From NCBI RefSeq assembly GCF_900169275.1, contig NZ_FXZC01000002.1, positions 248,001 to 312,000 of the forward strand: DNA of 64,000 nt, given 5' to 3'. The position numbers and the translations under genes were made by a program. The notes below the pieces were generated by a model, which was not told the DNA's origin, ran no database searches, and saw nothing but the letters and a program-made list of their open reading frames with translations. This DNA is from Brevibacterium casei CIP 102111. Lineage in GTDB: Bacteria > Actinomycetota > Actinomycetes > Actinomycetales > Brevibacteriaceae. The stretch's first letter is position 1. Every line of letters starts with the position of its first letter. This document shows positions 1 through 8,408 of the stretch, one piece after another.

Positions 1-475
1 GGTCTACGAGACGCAGCTCGTCGGACACGAGGAGCTCGGCTCCGTCGCCTCAGGCGGACGCTACGACTCGCTGGCCACGGTGGGGAAGAAGACCTACCCG
101 GGTGTGGGCATGTCGATCGGCGTCTCGCGCCTCATGGCGTTCGTCCTCGGCGAGGACTCCGGCATCTCAGCGACCCGCGGAACCCCGTCGGCCGTCATCG
201 TCGCCGTCACCGACGAGGAGCGCCGGGCCGAGGCCGACGCGGTCGCCACCGCCCTGCGCGCCCGCGACATCCCGTGCGAGGTCTCACCGAGTGCGGCGAA
301 GTTCGGCCGCCAGATCCGCTACGCCGAGCGCCGGGGGATCCCCTTCGTGTGGTTCACCGACGGAGAGTCCGGTCACGAGGTCAAGGACATCCGCACCGGC
401 GAGCAGACGCCCGCGGACGCGCAGACGTGGGAGCCGAGCGCCGAGGACCGCTGGCCGCAGGTGACGCAGGGCTGA
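1..475 (+). CDS. hisS: Histidyl-tRNA synthetase, C-terminal part (5' end outside window)
   Basis: This is the last ~157 codons of a class II histidyl-tRNA synthetase, read from base 2, which charges tRNA-His with histidine in the cytoplasm. The visible part has the conserved GSVASGGRYDSLA stretch and the motif 3 region GVGMSIGVSRLM. After these comes the HGTP-type anticodon-binding domain, ending at TGA 473-475. The catalytic start and motifs 1 and 2 lie off the left edge, so the full length is unknown. The gene lies upstream of aspS, a common actinobacterial order. Identity is secure from the motifs. Confidence 0.93.
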   Translation, partial: VYETQLVGHEELGSVASGGRYDSLATVGKKTYPGVGMSIGVSRLMAFVLGEDSGISATRGTPSAVIVAVTDEERRAEADAVATALRARDIPCEVSPSAAKFGRQIRYAERRGIPFVWFTDGESGHEVKDIRTGEQTPADAQTWEPSAEDRWPQVTQG

Positions 476-511
476 CGGCTCGGGGTCCCTGACTCACTCA
501 GGGCTGCCGCC

Positions 512-847
512 TCACTCCGGGTCGGGGGCGAGCGACCCGTCGGGGGCGATGTGGTCGAACATCTCCCGCACCATCGAGACGACGTGCGGGTCGTCGACGG
601 TGTAGAAGATCCTCCGCCCGTCCCGGCGGGAGGAGATGAGCCCGGCGAGACGGAGCTTGGCGAGATGCTGGCTCACGGCGGGCACGGTCGCACCGATCGC
701 CTCGGCGAGGGAGGAGACATCGAGCTCCTGGTGGACCAGGGTCCACACGACGCGCAGTCGGGTGGCCTGGGAGAGCATGCGGAACGTCTCCGCCGCGACC
801 TCGACCTGCGCCGAGGTGGGGGCCGGGTCCGATTCGTGTCCGTCCAT
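512..847 (-). CDS. ArsR/SmtB-family metal-responsive-type repressor
   Basis: A 111-residue winged-helix DNA-binding protein, transcribed away from aspS. I chose the ATG at 847 because GAGAGGA lies just upstream; a longer frame to 985 would run into the aspS promoter. The helix-turn-helix is the segment with SSLAEAIGATVPAVSQHLAK, followed by a beta-wing (SRRDGRRIFYTVDD). The classical alpha-3 ELCVCDL cysteine site is absent. The C-terminal helix has DPH, ten residues, then H, which matches three of four ligands of the alpha-5 DxH-x10-HxxE/H site of SmtB/CzrA-type zinc, cobalt or nickel sensors; the last ligand position is not conserved. Metal sensing is therefore inferred, not shown. No transporter gene is adjacent. 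Confidence 0.82.
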   Translation of the reverse strand: MDGHESDPAPTSAQVEVAAETFRMLSQATRLRVVWTLVHQELDVSSLAEAIGATVPAVSQHLAKLRLAGLISSRRDGRRIFYTVDDPHVVSMVREMFDHIAPDGSLAPDPE

Positions 848-897
848 GCGTCCTCTCGCTGCCCGCCGGTGCGTGCGGGAATGTCCGTGCGAGCGAC

Positions 898-903
898 TAT
901 CAT
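898..903 (+). promoter_or_regulatory. Probable -10 of the aspS promoter (TATCAT)
   Basis: TATCAT lies 42 bases before the aspS GTG start, in the 98-bp gap shared with the divergent ArsR gene. No good -35 is visible. An AAAGGAG ribosome-binding site at 933-939 sits between this hexamer and the start. Confidence 0.4.
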
Positions 904-945
904 GGTTGACGCACTCCCCGCATGACCATCGTAAAGGAGCCCTCT

Positions 946-2727
946 GTGCTGCGAAGCCACGAATCCGGAAGCCTGCGTGCCGCAAACGCAGGAGAGACCG
1001 TCACCCTCGCCGGGTGGGTCGATCGTCGCCGCGATCACGGAGGTGTCGCCTTCATCGATCTGCGGGATGCTTCGGGAATCGTCCAGGTCGTCGTCCGCGA
1101 GGACGATGCCCACGCACTGCGCAATGAGACCGTCGTCAAGGTCACCGGCACGGTCTCCCTGCGCCCCGAGGGCAACCAGAACCCCAACCTGCCCACCGGT
1201 GAGATCGAGATCGTCGACACGAACGTGGAGATCCTCGCCGAGGCGGCACCCCTTCCTTTCCAGGTCTCCGACCACGCGGAGGACTCCGGCACCGTTGGCG
1301 AGGAGACGCGTCTGCGCTACCGCTACCTCGATCTGCGCCGTTCGGGTCCCGCGCACGCGATGCGTCTGCGTTCGGCGGTCAACCGGGCCGCCCGCACGGT
1401 CCTCGACGAGCACGGCTTCGTCGAGATCGAGACGCCGACGCTGACGAAGTCGACCCCCGAGGGCGCCCGCGACTTCCTCGTCCCCGCACGCCTGCAGCCG
1501 GGGTCGTGGTACGCGCTGCCGCAGTCGCCGCAGCTGTTCAAGCAGCTCCTCCAGGTCGCCGGCATGGAGCGCTACTACCAGATCGCCCGCTGCTACCGCG
1601 ACGAGGACTTCCGCGCCGACCGTCAGCCCGAGTTCACTCAGCTCGACATCGAGGCCTCGTTCGTCGAGCAGGCCGACATCATCGCCCTCGCCGAGGAGAT
1701 CCTCGTCGCCCTGTGGAAGCTCATCGGCTACGACATCGAGACGCCGATCCCGCACATCACCTATCACGAGGCGATGGAGCGCTTTGGTTCGGACAAGCCC
1801 GACCTGCGCTTCGGCCTCGAACTCACCAACCTCACGGAGTTCTTCTCCGAAACCCCGTTCCGCGTCTTCCAGTCCGACTACGTCGGCTCGGTCGTCTACC
1901 CCGGCGGCGGATCGCTGCCGAGGCGCCAGCTCGATGCGTGGCAGGACTGGGCGAAGCAGCGCGGAGCCAAGGGGCTCGCCTACGTCCTCGTCGCCGAGGA
2001 CGGCACCCTCACCGGCCCGGTGGCCAAGAACATCTCCGAGACGGAGAAGGCCGGTCTCGTCGAGGCGGCCGGCGCGAACCCGGGCGACGCGATCTTCTTC
2101 GCCGCCGGAGACGCGAACAGCTCCCGCGCACTCCTCGGTGCCGCACGCCGGGAGATCGCCGAGCGCGTGGGCCTGATCAAGGACGGCGACTGGGCCTTCG
2201 TCTGGGTCGTCGACGCTCCGCTCTTCGAATCCGCCGCCGATGCGCAGGCCGCCGGCGACGTCGCCGTGGGCGAAGGACAGTGGACGGCCGTCCACCATGC
2301 CTTCACCGCCCCGAAGCCCGAGTACCTCGAGACCCTCGAGACCGACCCGGGTGCCGCTCTCGCCTACGCCTACGACATCGTGTGCAACGGCAACGAGATC
2401 GGCGGCGGCTCGATCCGCATCCACCAGCGCGCCGTCCAGGAGCGCGTGTTCGAGATCATGGGCATCGGCGAGGACGAGGCCGAGGAGAAGTTCGGCTTCC
2501 TCCTCGAGGCGTTCAAGTTCGGTGCGCCCCCGCACGGCGGCATCGCCTTCGGCTGGGACCGCATCGTCTCCCTGCTCGCCGGAGTCGACTCGATCCGCGA
2601 GGTCATCGCGTTCCCGAAGTCCGGCGGCGGCTACGATCCGCTCACCCAGGCTCCGGCCCCGATCACCGAAGCCCAGCGCGCCGAGGCGGGAGTCGACTTC
2701 GAACCGGACGCCGAGACCGACGACTGA
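946..2727 (+). CDS. aspS: Aspartyl-tRNA synthetase
   Basis: A 593-residue class II aminoacyl-tRNA synthetase of the bacterial AspRS type; it loads aspartate onto tRNA-Asp. The GTG at 946 is chosen because AAAGGAG precedes it by seven bases; an in-frame ATG at 922 has no such site. Order: N-terminal OB-fold anticodon-binding domain ([19 protein letters not shown]), catalytic core with motif 2 ([19 protein letters not shown]), the bacterial GAD insertion, and motif 3 ([13 protein letters not shown]). Length is normal for the family. Whether it is discriminating or also makes Asp-tRNA-Asn cannot be settled here because no gatCAB genes are in view. Confidence 0.97.
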   Translation: MLRSHESGSLRAANAGETVTLAGWVDRRRDHGGVAFIDLRDASGIVQVVVREDDAHALRNETVVKVTGTVSLRPEGNQNPNLPTGEIEIVDTNVEILAEAAPLPFQVSDHAEDSGTVGEETRLRYRYLDLRRSGPAHAMRLRSAVNRAARTVLDEHGFVEIETPTLTKSTPEGARDFLVPARLQPGSWYALPQSPQLFKQLLQVAGMERYYQIARCYRDEDFRADRQPEFTQLDIEASFVEQADIIALAEEILVALWKLIGYDIETPIPHITYHEAMERFGSDKPDLRFGLELTNLTEFFSETPFRVFQSDYVGSVVYPGGGSLPRRQLDAWQDWAKQRGAKGLAYVLVAEDGTLTGPVAKNISETEKAGLVEAAGANPGDAIFFAAGDANSSRALLGAARREIAERVGLIKDGDWAFVWVVDAPLFESAADAQAAGDVAVGEGQWTAVHHAFTAPKPEYLETLETDPGAALAYAYDIVCNGNEIGGGSIRIHQRAVQERVFEIMGIGEDEAEEKFGFLLEAFKFGAPPHGGIAFGWDRIVSLLAGVDSIREVIAFPKSGGGYDPLTQAPAPITEAQRAEAGVDFEPDAETDD

Positions 2728-2759
2728 TGTCGCGATGACGTCGGTGCCGGCGTGAGACG

Positions 2760-4280
2760 GTGGCCGCGGTGACGCAGGGTCCCGACCTCTTCTCCGACCC
2801 GGACCGGGAGATCCCCGGCCCGGGTCCGAGTGCGCCCGCAGGCAGGGCACTCGACCCCCTGGCCGTGCGGATGCGTCCGCGCACCATCGACGAGGTGGTC
2901 GGCCAGGAGCATCTGACGTTCGCCGGCTCTCCGCTCCACCAGCTCGTCGAGGCGAGCGGGGGAGACCGGGCGGGGGCCTCCTCGGTGATCCTCTGGGGTC
3001 CGCCCGGGGTCGGGAAGACGACCCTCGCACACGTCATCTCCCATGCGCCGGGACGCACCTTCGTCGAACTCTCGGCGATCACCGCCGGAGTCAAGGACGT
3101 CCGACAGGTCATCGAGAACGCCCGGCGCGAACGCGAGATGTACGGGCGCACGACCGTGCTCTTCCTCGATGAGATCCACCGGTTCTCGAAGGCCCAGCAG
3201 GATGCTCTGCTGCCGGCCGTGGAGAACCGCCTCGTCGTCCTCGTCGCGGCGACGACGGAGAACCCGTCGTTCTCCGTCATCTCCCCGCTGCTCTCACGGT
3301 CCCTCATGCTCACGCTGCGTCCGCTCGGCGATGACGATATTTCGACCCTGCTCGATCGCGCGATGGTCAGCGAGCGGGGTCTGGCGGGAGAGTTCGAGCT
3401 CGATGCCGAGGCGAAGGACTTCATCGTCCGCATCGCCGGGGCCGACGCCCGCCGGTCACTGACGATCCTCGAGGCCGCCGCCGGCATCGCTGCGGCGCAG
3501 GCGGGGGAGCGCGGCGACGGCTTGGGCGACGACGTCACCGACGACGCTGAGAGTGCGGATGACGAGGCTGCCAAGGCGGTCAGCACTGAGAGCCGTGGCG
3601 GTGACGTTGTCGACGACGAGTCGGCCGACGGCGAAGGAAGCCCGATCCGCATCACCGTCGAGGCCGCCTCCGAGGCGAGCAGCGAAGCGGTGGTGCGCTA
3701 TGACAAGAACGGCGACCAGCACTACGACGTCGTCTCCGCGTTCATCAAGTCGATCCGCGGTTCCGACGTCGACGCCGCGCTGCACTATCTCGCGCGGATG
3801 ATCGTCGCCGGGGAGGACCCGCGCTTCATCGCCCGTCGGATCGTCATCTCCGCGGCCGAGGACATCGGCATGGCCGACCCGCAGGCCCTGCCGATCGCCG
3901 TGGCCGCCTCGACAGCCGTGCAGAACATCGGCATGCCGGAAGGGCGGATCCCCCTCGCCGAGGCGGTCACCTATCTCGCGATGGCCCCGAAGTCGAACGC
4001 GAGCTACAAGGCCCTCGACGCGGCGATCGCCGATGTCAGGAGCGGCCTCGTCGGGGAGGTCCCCGCGCATCTCAGGGACGCCCACTATCCGGGGGCGAAG
4101 CAGCTCGGCCACGGCAAGGGCTACAAGTACGCCCACAACTTCCCGCACAGCGTGGCACCACAGGAGCACCTGCCCGAAGCGCTGCGCGGCAAGGAGTACT
4201 ACACGCCGACGGGCAACGGCATGGAGCGCACGATCGGGGAGCGCCTCGAGACGATCCGCCGTCTCCTGCGCGGGGAGTGA
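2760..4280 (+). CDS. rarA: Replication-associated recombination protein A (AAA+ ATPase)
   Basis: A 506-residue RarA/MgsA-family clamp-loader-like AAA+ ATPase that acts at stalled replication forks. The Walker A motif is GPPGVGKTT and Walker B is FLDEIHR; the C-terminal oligomerisation region has the typical [16 protein letters not shown] and YKYAHNFP stretches. It starts at a weak GTG with another in-frame GTG nine bases later; no strong ribosome-binding site is seen, so the exact start is uncertain. A low-complexity acidic stretch of about 46 residues (roughly 249-294, rich in D, E, A, G and S) interrupts the protein between the lid and the C-terminal domain; most relatives are shorter there. 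Confidence 0.94.
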   Translation: MAAVTQGPDLFSDPDREIPGPGPSAPAGRALDPLAVRMRPRTIDEVVGQEHLTFAGSPLHQLVEASGGDRAGASSVILWGPPGVGKTTLAHVISHAPGRTFVELSAITAGVKDVRQVIENARREREMYGRTTVLFLDEIHRFSKAQQDALLPAVENRLVVLVAATTENPSFSVISPLLSRSLMLTLRPLGDDDISTLLDRAMVSERGLAGEFELDAEAKDFIVRIAGADARRSLTILEAAAGIAAAQAGERGDGLGDDVTDDAESADDEAAKAVSTESRGGDVVDDESADGEGSPIRITVEAASEASSEAVVRYDKNGDQHYDVVSAFIKSIRGSDVDAALHYLARMIVAGEDPRFIARRIVISAAEDIGMADPQALPIAVAASTAVQNIGMPEGRIPLAEAVTYLAMAPKSNASYKALDAAIADVRSGLVGEVPAHLRDAHYPGAKQLGHGKGYKYAHNFPHSVAPQEHLPEALRGKEYYTPTGNGMERTIGERLETIRRLLRGE

Positions 4281-4315
4281 GAGCTGCCCGTCGGCGTTCG
4301 GCCCCGGCCCGCGCG

Positions 4316-4345
4316 TTGCGGGAGACGCGGCGACTGAGCTAAGAT
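4316..4345 (+). promoter_or_regulatory. rpsD promoter (TTGCGG-18-TAAGAT)
   Basis: A sigma-A-type promoter: -35 TTGCGG at 4316-4321, an 18-bp spacer, and -10 TAAGAT at 4340-4345. Transcription would start near 4352, giving an untranslated leader of about 145 bases before rpsD. Confidence 0.6.
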
Positions 4346-4495
4346 GGTCAGCTGTTGTGCCTCATATGTAAAGGCGGTCGGTGCGAGCGGTTCTCGACGC
4401 TCAATCCCTCTTTCCCACCCGGGGAAACAACGGTTCCGATCAGGGCGAGGACATCATGCCTGCCGGGACGACCCGCACCCAAGAAAGGTAACCCA

Positions 4496-5122
4496 GTGCC
4501 AGCACCAGCACGTAACCGCCGGATGGCTCGCCTCTCGCGCGCCCTCGGCCTGCCGCTGACCCCGAAGGCTGAGAAGTACTTCGAGCGCCGCCCCTACCCC
4601 CCGGGCGAGCACGGCCGCGCCCGTCGCCGCAATGACAGCGACTACTCGGTCCGCCTCAAGGAGAAGCAGCGTCTTCGCGCCCAGTACGGCATCCGCGAGG
4701 CCCAGATGCTCAAGACCTACAAGGAGGCCAAGCGCCTCGAAGGTCTGACCGGTGAGAACCTCGTCGAGCTCCTCGAGATGCGTCTCGACGCCCTCGTCCT
4801 CCGTGCCGGCTTCGCCCGCACGATCGCCCAGGCGCGCCAGTTCGTCGTCCACCGCCACATCACCGTCGACGGCCAGCGCGTCGACCGTCCGTCCTTCCGC
4901 GTCAAGGAAGGCCAGACGATCCAGGTCCACCCGAAGAGCGCCGACATGGATCCGTTCCAGGTCGCCGCCGCCGGCGGACACCGCGACGTCCTCCCGGCAG
5001 TTCCGGGCTACCTCGACGTCAACCTTGAGGGCCTGCAGGCCACCCTGCTGCGCCGCCCCAAGCGCGAAGAGGTCCCGATCACCGCTGACGTGCAGCTCGT
5101 CGTCGAGTTCTACTCGCGCTGA
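4496..5122 (+). CDS. rpsD: 30S ribosomal protein S4, cysteine-free form
   Basis: Ribosomal protein S4 (208 residues), a primary 16S rRNA binder and assembly initiator. The GTG at 4496 follows GAAAGG by about six bases and gives the usual family length; an upstream in-frame extension to 4355 is a leader artefact. The S4 RNA-binding domain (MRLDALVLRAGFARTIAQAR and HRHITVDGQRVDRPS) is intact. There is no cysteine in the protein, so it lacks the N-terminal zinc knot of C+ forms of S4. It is monocistronic, framed by its own promoter and a strong hairpin. The long leader could be an S4 autoregulatory target, but I recognise no described motif. Confidence 0.96.
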   Translation: MPAPARNRRMARLSRALGLPLTPKAEKYFERRPYPPGEHGRARRRNDSDYSVRLKEKQRLRAQYGIREAQMLKTYKEAKRLEGLTGENLVELLEMRLDALVLRAGFARTIAQARQFVVHRHITVDGQRVDRPSFRVKEGQTIQVHPKSADMDPFQVAAAGGHRDVLPAVPGYLDVNLEGLQATLLRRPKREEVPITADVQLVVEFYSR

Positions 5123-5131
5123 GCCACCTCT

Positions 5132-5170
5132 CACGACTGCCCGGAACGTCCCGCGTTCCGGGCAGTCGTG
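5132..5170 (+). terminator. Strong stem-loop after rpsD
   Basis: A perfect 17-bp inverted repeat (arms 5132-5148 and 5154-5170) with a 5-base loop starts ten bases after the rpsD stop. There is no T-run, as is usual for actinobacterial terminators. Confidence 0.75.
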
Positions 5171-5202
5171 CATTCACCTGCACGCGCCGACGCGCAGGCG
5201 AC

Positions 5203-5278
5203 CACCATCTGAACTGGTGAGCAATTAAACTATTCTGGAACGGGCGCGCAGCGCCCACCGCAGACGCACCATCTGAAA
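5203..5278. repeat. Two copies of CACCATCTGAA flanking the alaS promoter
   Basis: The 11-mer CACCATCTGAA occurs at about 5203-5213 and again at about 5268-5278, just before the alaS ribosome-binding site. It may be a regulator site or chance; nothing else supports a function. Confidence 0.4.
5209..5236 (+). promoter_or_regulatory. Probable alaS promoter (CTGAAC-16-TATTCT)
   Basis: -35-like CTGAAC at 5209-5214 and -10-like TATTCT at 5231-5236. TTAAAC at 5225 is an alternative -10. The leader would be about 44 bases and would carry a short hairpin (GGGCGC-GCA-GCGCCC, 5242-5256). No T-box features are present. Confidence 0.4.
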
Positions 5279-5286
5279 GGCCATGG

Positions 5287-7941
5287 ATGAAGACGGCAGA
5301 GATCAAACAGCGCTGGCTCGACTACTTCGAGGCGAACGGACACGTGGTCGTGCCCTCGGCGTCGGTCATCAGCTCCGATCCCTCGATCCTCTTCAACATC
5401 GCGGGCATGGTCCAGTTCATCCCGTACCTCACCGGTCGCGAGCCTGCTCCGTTCCTCCGCGCCACGAGCGTCCAGAAGTGCGTGCGCACCGCCGACATCG
5501 AAGAGGTGGGCAAGACCACCCGTCACGGCACGTTCTTCCAGATGAACGGCAACTTCTCCTTCGGCGACTACTTCAAGCGCGAAGCCGTCCGCTACGCGTG
5601 GGGTCTGCTCACCTCCCCGACGGAGGAAGGCGGCCTCGGCTTCGACCCCGACCTGCTCTGGGCCACCGTCCACGAGGACGACCTCGAGACCATCGACCTC
5701 TGGCTCGAGGAGACCTCGATCCCGCGTGAGCGGATCCAGCTGCGCGGCAACGAGGACAACTTCTGGCACACCGGTCAGCCCGGACCCGGCGGCTACTGCT
5801 CCGAGATCTACTACGACCGCGGTCCCGCCTACGGCGCCGAGGGCGGACCGATCGCCGATGAGGATCGCTACATCGAGATCTGGAACCTCGTCTTCATGGA
5901 GTTCGAACTCTCCGAGGTCCGCTCCAAGGTCGACTTCGACATCGCCGGCGAGCTGCCCGCGAAGAACATCGACACCGGCATGGGCCTCGAACGCGTCGCC
6001 TTCCTCCTCCAGGACGTCGAGAACATGTACGAGATCGACGAGGTCTTCCCCGTCATCGCCGAGGCGAGTCGCCTCTCGGGCCGTGAGTACGGCGCCGACC
6101 ACCACTCCGACGTGCAGATGCGCGTCGTCGCCGACCACGTCCGCTCGGCCCTGATGATCATCGGCGACGGCGTGCGCCCCGGCAACGAGGGACGCGGCTA
6201 CATCCTCCGCCGCCTCATCCGCCGTGCCGTGCGCGCGATGCGCCTCCTCGGCGTCACCACCGAGGTCATGCCCTCGCTGCTGCCCGTGTCGATGAACGCG
6301 ATGAAGCACTCGTACCCCGAGCTCGAGACCGATTTCGACCGGATCTCGCGCATCGCCTACGCCGAGGAGAAGGCCTTCCTGCGGACCCTCGAATCCGGCA
6401 CCCAGCTCTTCGAGACCGCGTACGAGAAGCTCGAGGACTCGGACAAGACGATCTCCGGCGACGTCGCCTTCGCCCTCCACGACACCCACGGCTTCCCCAT
6501 CGACCTCACCCTCGAGATGGCCGCCGAACACGGCGTCAACGTCGATGAGGCCGGATTCCGCGCGCTCATGGCCGAACAGCGCACCCGAGCGAAGGCCGAT
6601 GCGAAGGCGAAGAAGGGCGGCGGACACACCGACCTCTCCGCCTACTCCGCTCTGCTCGAGGAGGGCCGAAGCGAGTTCGTCGGCTATGACGACCTCGAGG
6701 CCGATTCCCGGATCCGCGGCATCGTCGTCGACGGCGAGGCCCGCGAGGTGCTCACCACCGGACAGACCGGCGACCTCGTCCTCGACCTCACCCCGTTCTA
6801 CGCCGAATCCGGTGGCCAGCGGGCCGACGTCGGCCTCATCAAGGGCGACGGCTTCACCGCCCGCGTCCTCGACGTGCAGAACCCGGTCAAGGGCCTCGCC
6901 GCCCACCGCATCGAGGTCATCGACGGCGAGATCCCCGTCGGCGCCGACGTCCTCGCCGAGGTCGACCACGAGCATCGCTTCCAGGGTTCCCAGGCGCATA
7001 CGGCCACCCACCTCGTCCACGCGGCCCTGCGGGAGATCCTCGGCACCCACGCCGTCCAGGCCGGTTCGCTCAACCAGCCCGGATACATGCGCTTCGACTA
7101 CTCCTACCCGGAGGCGCCGAGCGCGCAGATGCGCGCCGAGATCGAAGACGTCGCCAACCTCGCCGTGCGCTCGAACTACGAGGTCGGCACCGAGTACATG
7201 CCCTTCGACGAGGCCAAGCGCTCCGGCGCGATGGCCCTCTTCGGGGAGAAGTACCCGAACATCGTCCGTGTCGTCGACATCGGCGGACCGTTCTCCCGCG
7301 AGCTCTGCGGCGGCACCCACGTCGGCGCCTCCGCCCAGGTGGGACCGATCTCCGTCCTCTCCGAGGCCTCCGTCGGCTCCGGAGTGCGCCGCATCGAGGC
7401 CTCCGTGGGGATGGACGCGTTCCGCTCACTCGCCGCCGAACGCACGATCGTGTCCTCGCTCTCGGAGATGCTCAAGGTGCCCGGCACGGATGTCACCGAC
7501 CGGGTCTCCGAGCTCATGGTCAGGCTCAAGGACGCGGAGAAGGAGATCTCCCGCCTCCGGTCCCAGCAGCTGCTCGCCCAGGCCGGACGGTTCCTCGAGA
7601 CCGCCGAGACCGTCGGGAACACGCTCTTCGTCGTCGCCGACCTCGGCGAGGTCTCCAGCGGCGGGGACGTCCGCACGATCGTCACCGACCTGCGCGCCCG
7701 CGTCAGCGACCGGGCCGCCGTCGTCCTCGGCATTGGCGTGAGCGGCGGCAAGCCCGTCGTCGTCATCGCCACCACCGAGGCCGCCCGCGAGTCCGGAGCG
7801 CAGGCCGGCAAGCTCGTGTCGGCAGCGAGCTCCACCCTCGGCGGCGGAGGAGGCGGCAAGCCCGACCTCGCCCAGGGCGGCGGCAGCGACACCACGCAGA
7901 TCCCGGCCGCGATCAGCGCGGTCAAGGCGGCCCTCACGTGA
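5287..7941 (+). CDS. alaS: Alanyl-tRNA synthetase
   Basis: An 884-residue AlaRS, full family length. N-terminal class II catalytic domain (MKTAEIKQRWLDYF, then GMGLERV), the helical tRNA-recognition region, an editing domain with the zinc/hydrolysis motifs HTATHLVHAAL and CGGTHVG, and a C-terminal DHHA1 domain rich in glycine (GGGGGGKPDLAQGGG). It charges tRNA-Ala and clears Ser- and Gly-tRNA-Ala. The ATG at 5287 follows GAAAGG; an ATG four bases earlier is out of frame. Its stop overlaps the start of ruvX by four bases. The usual small actinobacterial genes between rpsD and alaS (DUF948 and neighbour) are missing here. Confidence 0.97.
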   Translation: MKTAEIKQRWLDYFEANGHVVVPSASVISSDPSILFNIAGMVQFIPYLTGREPAPFLRATSVQKCVRTADIEEVGKTTRHGTFFQMNGNFSFGDYFKREAVRYAWGLLTSPTEEGGLGFDPDLLWATVHEDDLETIDLWLEETSIPRERIQLRGNEDNFWHTGQPGPGGYCSEIYYDRGPAYGAEGGPIADEDRYIEIWNLVFMEFELSEVRSKVDFDIAGELPAKNIDTGMGLERVAFLLQDVENMYEIDEVFPVIAEASRLSGREYGADHHSDVQMRVVADHVRSALMIIGDGVRPGNEGRGYILRRLIRRAVRAMRLLGVTTEVMPSLLPVSMNAMKHSYPELETDFDRISRIAYAEEKAFLRTLESGTQLFETAYEKLEDSDKTISGDVAFALHDTHGFPIDLTLEMAAEHGVNVDEAGFRALMAEQRTRAKADAKAKKGGGHTDLSAYSALLEEGRSEFVGYDDLEADSRIRGIVVDGEAREVLTTGQTGDLVLDLTPFYAESGGQRADVGLIKGDGFTARVLDVQNPVKGLAAHRIEVIDGEIPVGADVLAEVDHEHRFQGSQAHTATHLVHAALREILGTHAVQAGSLNQPGYMRFDYSYPEAPSAQMRAEIEDVANLAVRSNYEVGTEYMPFDEAKRSGAMALFGEKYPNIVRVVDIGGPFSRELCGGTHVGASAQVGPISVLSEASVGSGVRRIEASVGMDAFRSLAAERTIVSSLSEMLKVPGTDVTDRVSELMVRLKDAEKEISRLRSQQLLAQAGRFLETAETVGNTLFVVADLGEVSSGGDVRTIVTDLRARVSDRAAVVLGIGVSGGKPVVVIATTEAARESGAQAGKLVSAASSTLGGGGGGKPDLAQGGGSDTTQIPAAISAVKAALT

Positions 7942-8408
7942 CACTGCGGCGCGGCCGACGTCTCGGCCTCGACATCGGATCGGTGCGGATCGGGGTCGCG
8001 GCGTGCGATCCCGAGGGGATCCTCGCGACCCCGCTCACCGTCATCCGCCGGGCCGACGAGCCGGCGGCACTGCGGCAGCTGCGGGAAATCATCGCCGAGT
8101 ACGAACCCATCGAGATCCTCGTCGGCGATCCGAAGTCCCTCGACGGCTCCGCCCGCGCCGCGGCCGCCGCCGCTCTCGACTTCGCCCGCCGGATCGACAC
8201 CGACGTGCCGATCCGCCTCGTCGACGAGCGCTTCTCCACCGTCGAGGCACACAGCTCGCTCGCGGCTGCGGGCAAGAGCTCACGGCAGCGCCGCGAGATC
8301 GTCGACGCACAGGCGGCCGTCATCATTCTGCAGAACGCGCTCGAGTCCGAACGCAACACGGGCAGGCCCGCCGGTCGGCAGCTGCCCGAACAGGAGAGTG
8401 AGCAATGA
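7938..8408 (+). CDS. ruvX: RuvX/YqgF, pre-16S rRNA nuclease (putative Holliday junction resolvase fold)
   Basis: A 156-residue RNase H-fold protein of the YqgF family, needed for 16S rRNA 5'-end maturation in E. coli. The first acidic motif is LGLDIGSVRIGVA, the second is EILVGDPKSLDGS, and the third is VDERFSTVEA followed by the DAQAAVIILQ helix carrying the last Asp. The GTG start overlaps the alaS stop (GTGA). The order alaS-ruvX-mltG-aroE is a hallmark of Actinobacteria. Confidence 0.93.
   Translation: MTLRRGRRLGLDIGSVRIGVAACDPEGILATPLTVIRRADEPAALRQLREIIAEYEPIEILVGDPKSLDGSARAAAAAALDFARRIDTDVPIRLVDERFSTVEAHSSLAAAGKSSRQRREIVDAQAAVIILQNALESERNTGRPAGRQLPEQESEQ

Noticed and set aside
922-945. 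Upstream ATG for aspS
   Set aside because: It lacks a ribosome-binding site and the AAAGGAG before the GTG at 946 lies inside the extension.
5171-5286. T-box or other tRNA-sensing leader for alaS
   Set aside because: No T-box sequence, specifier loop or terminator/antiterminator pair can be seen and the leader is short.
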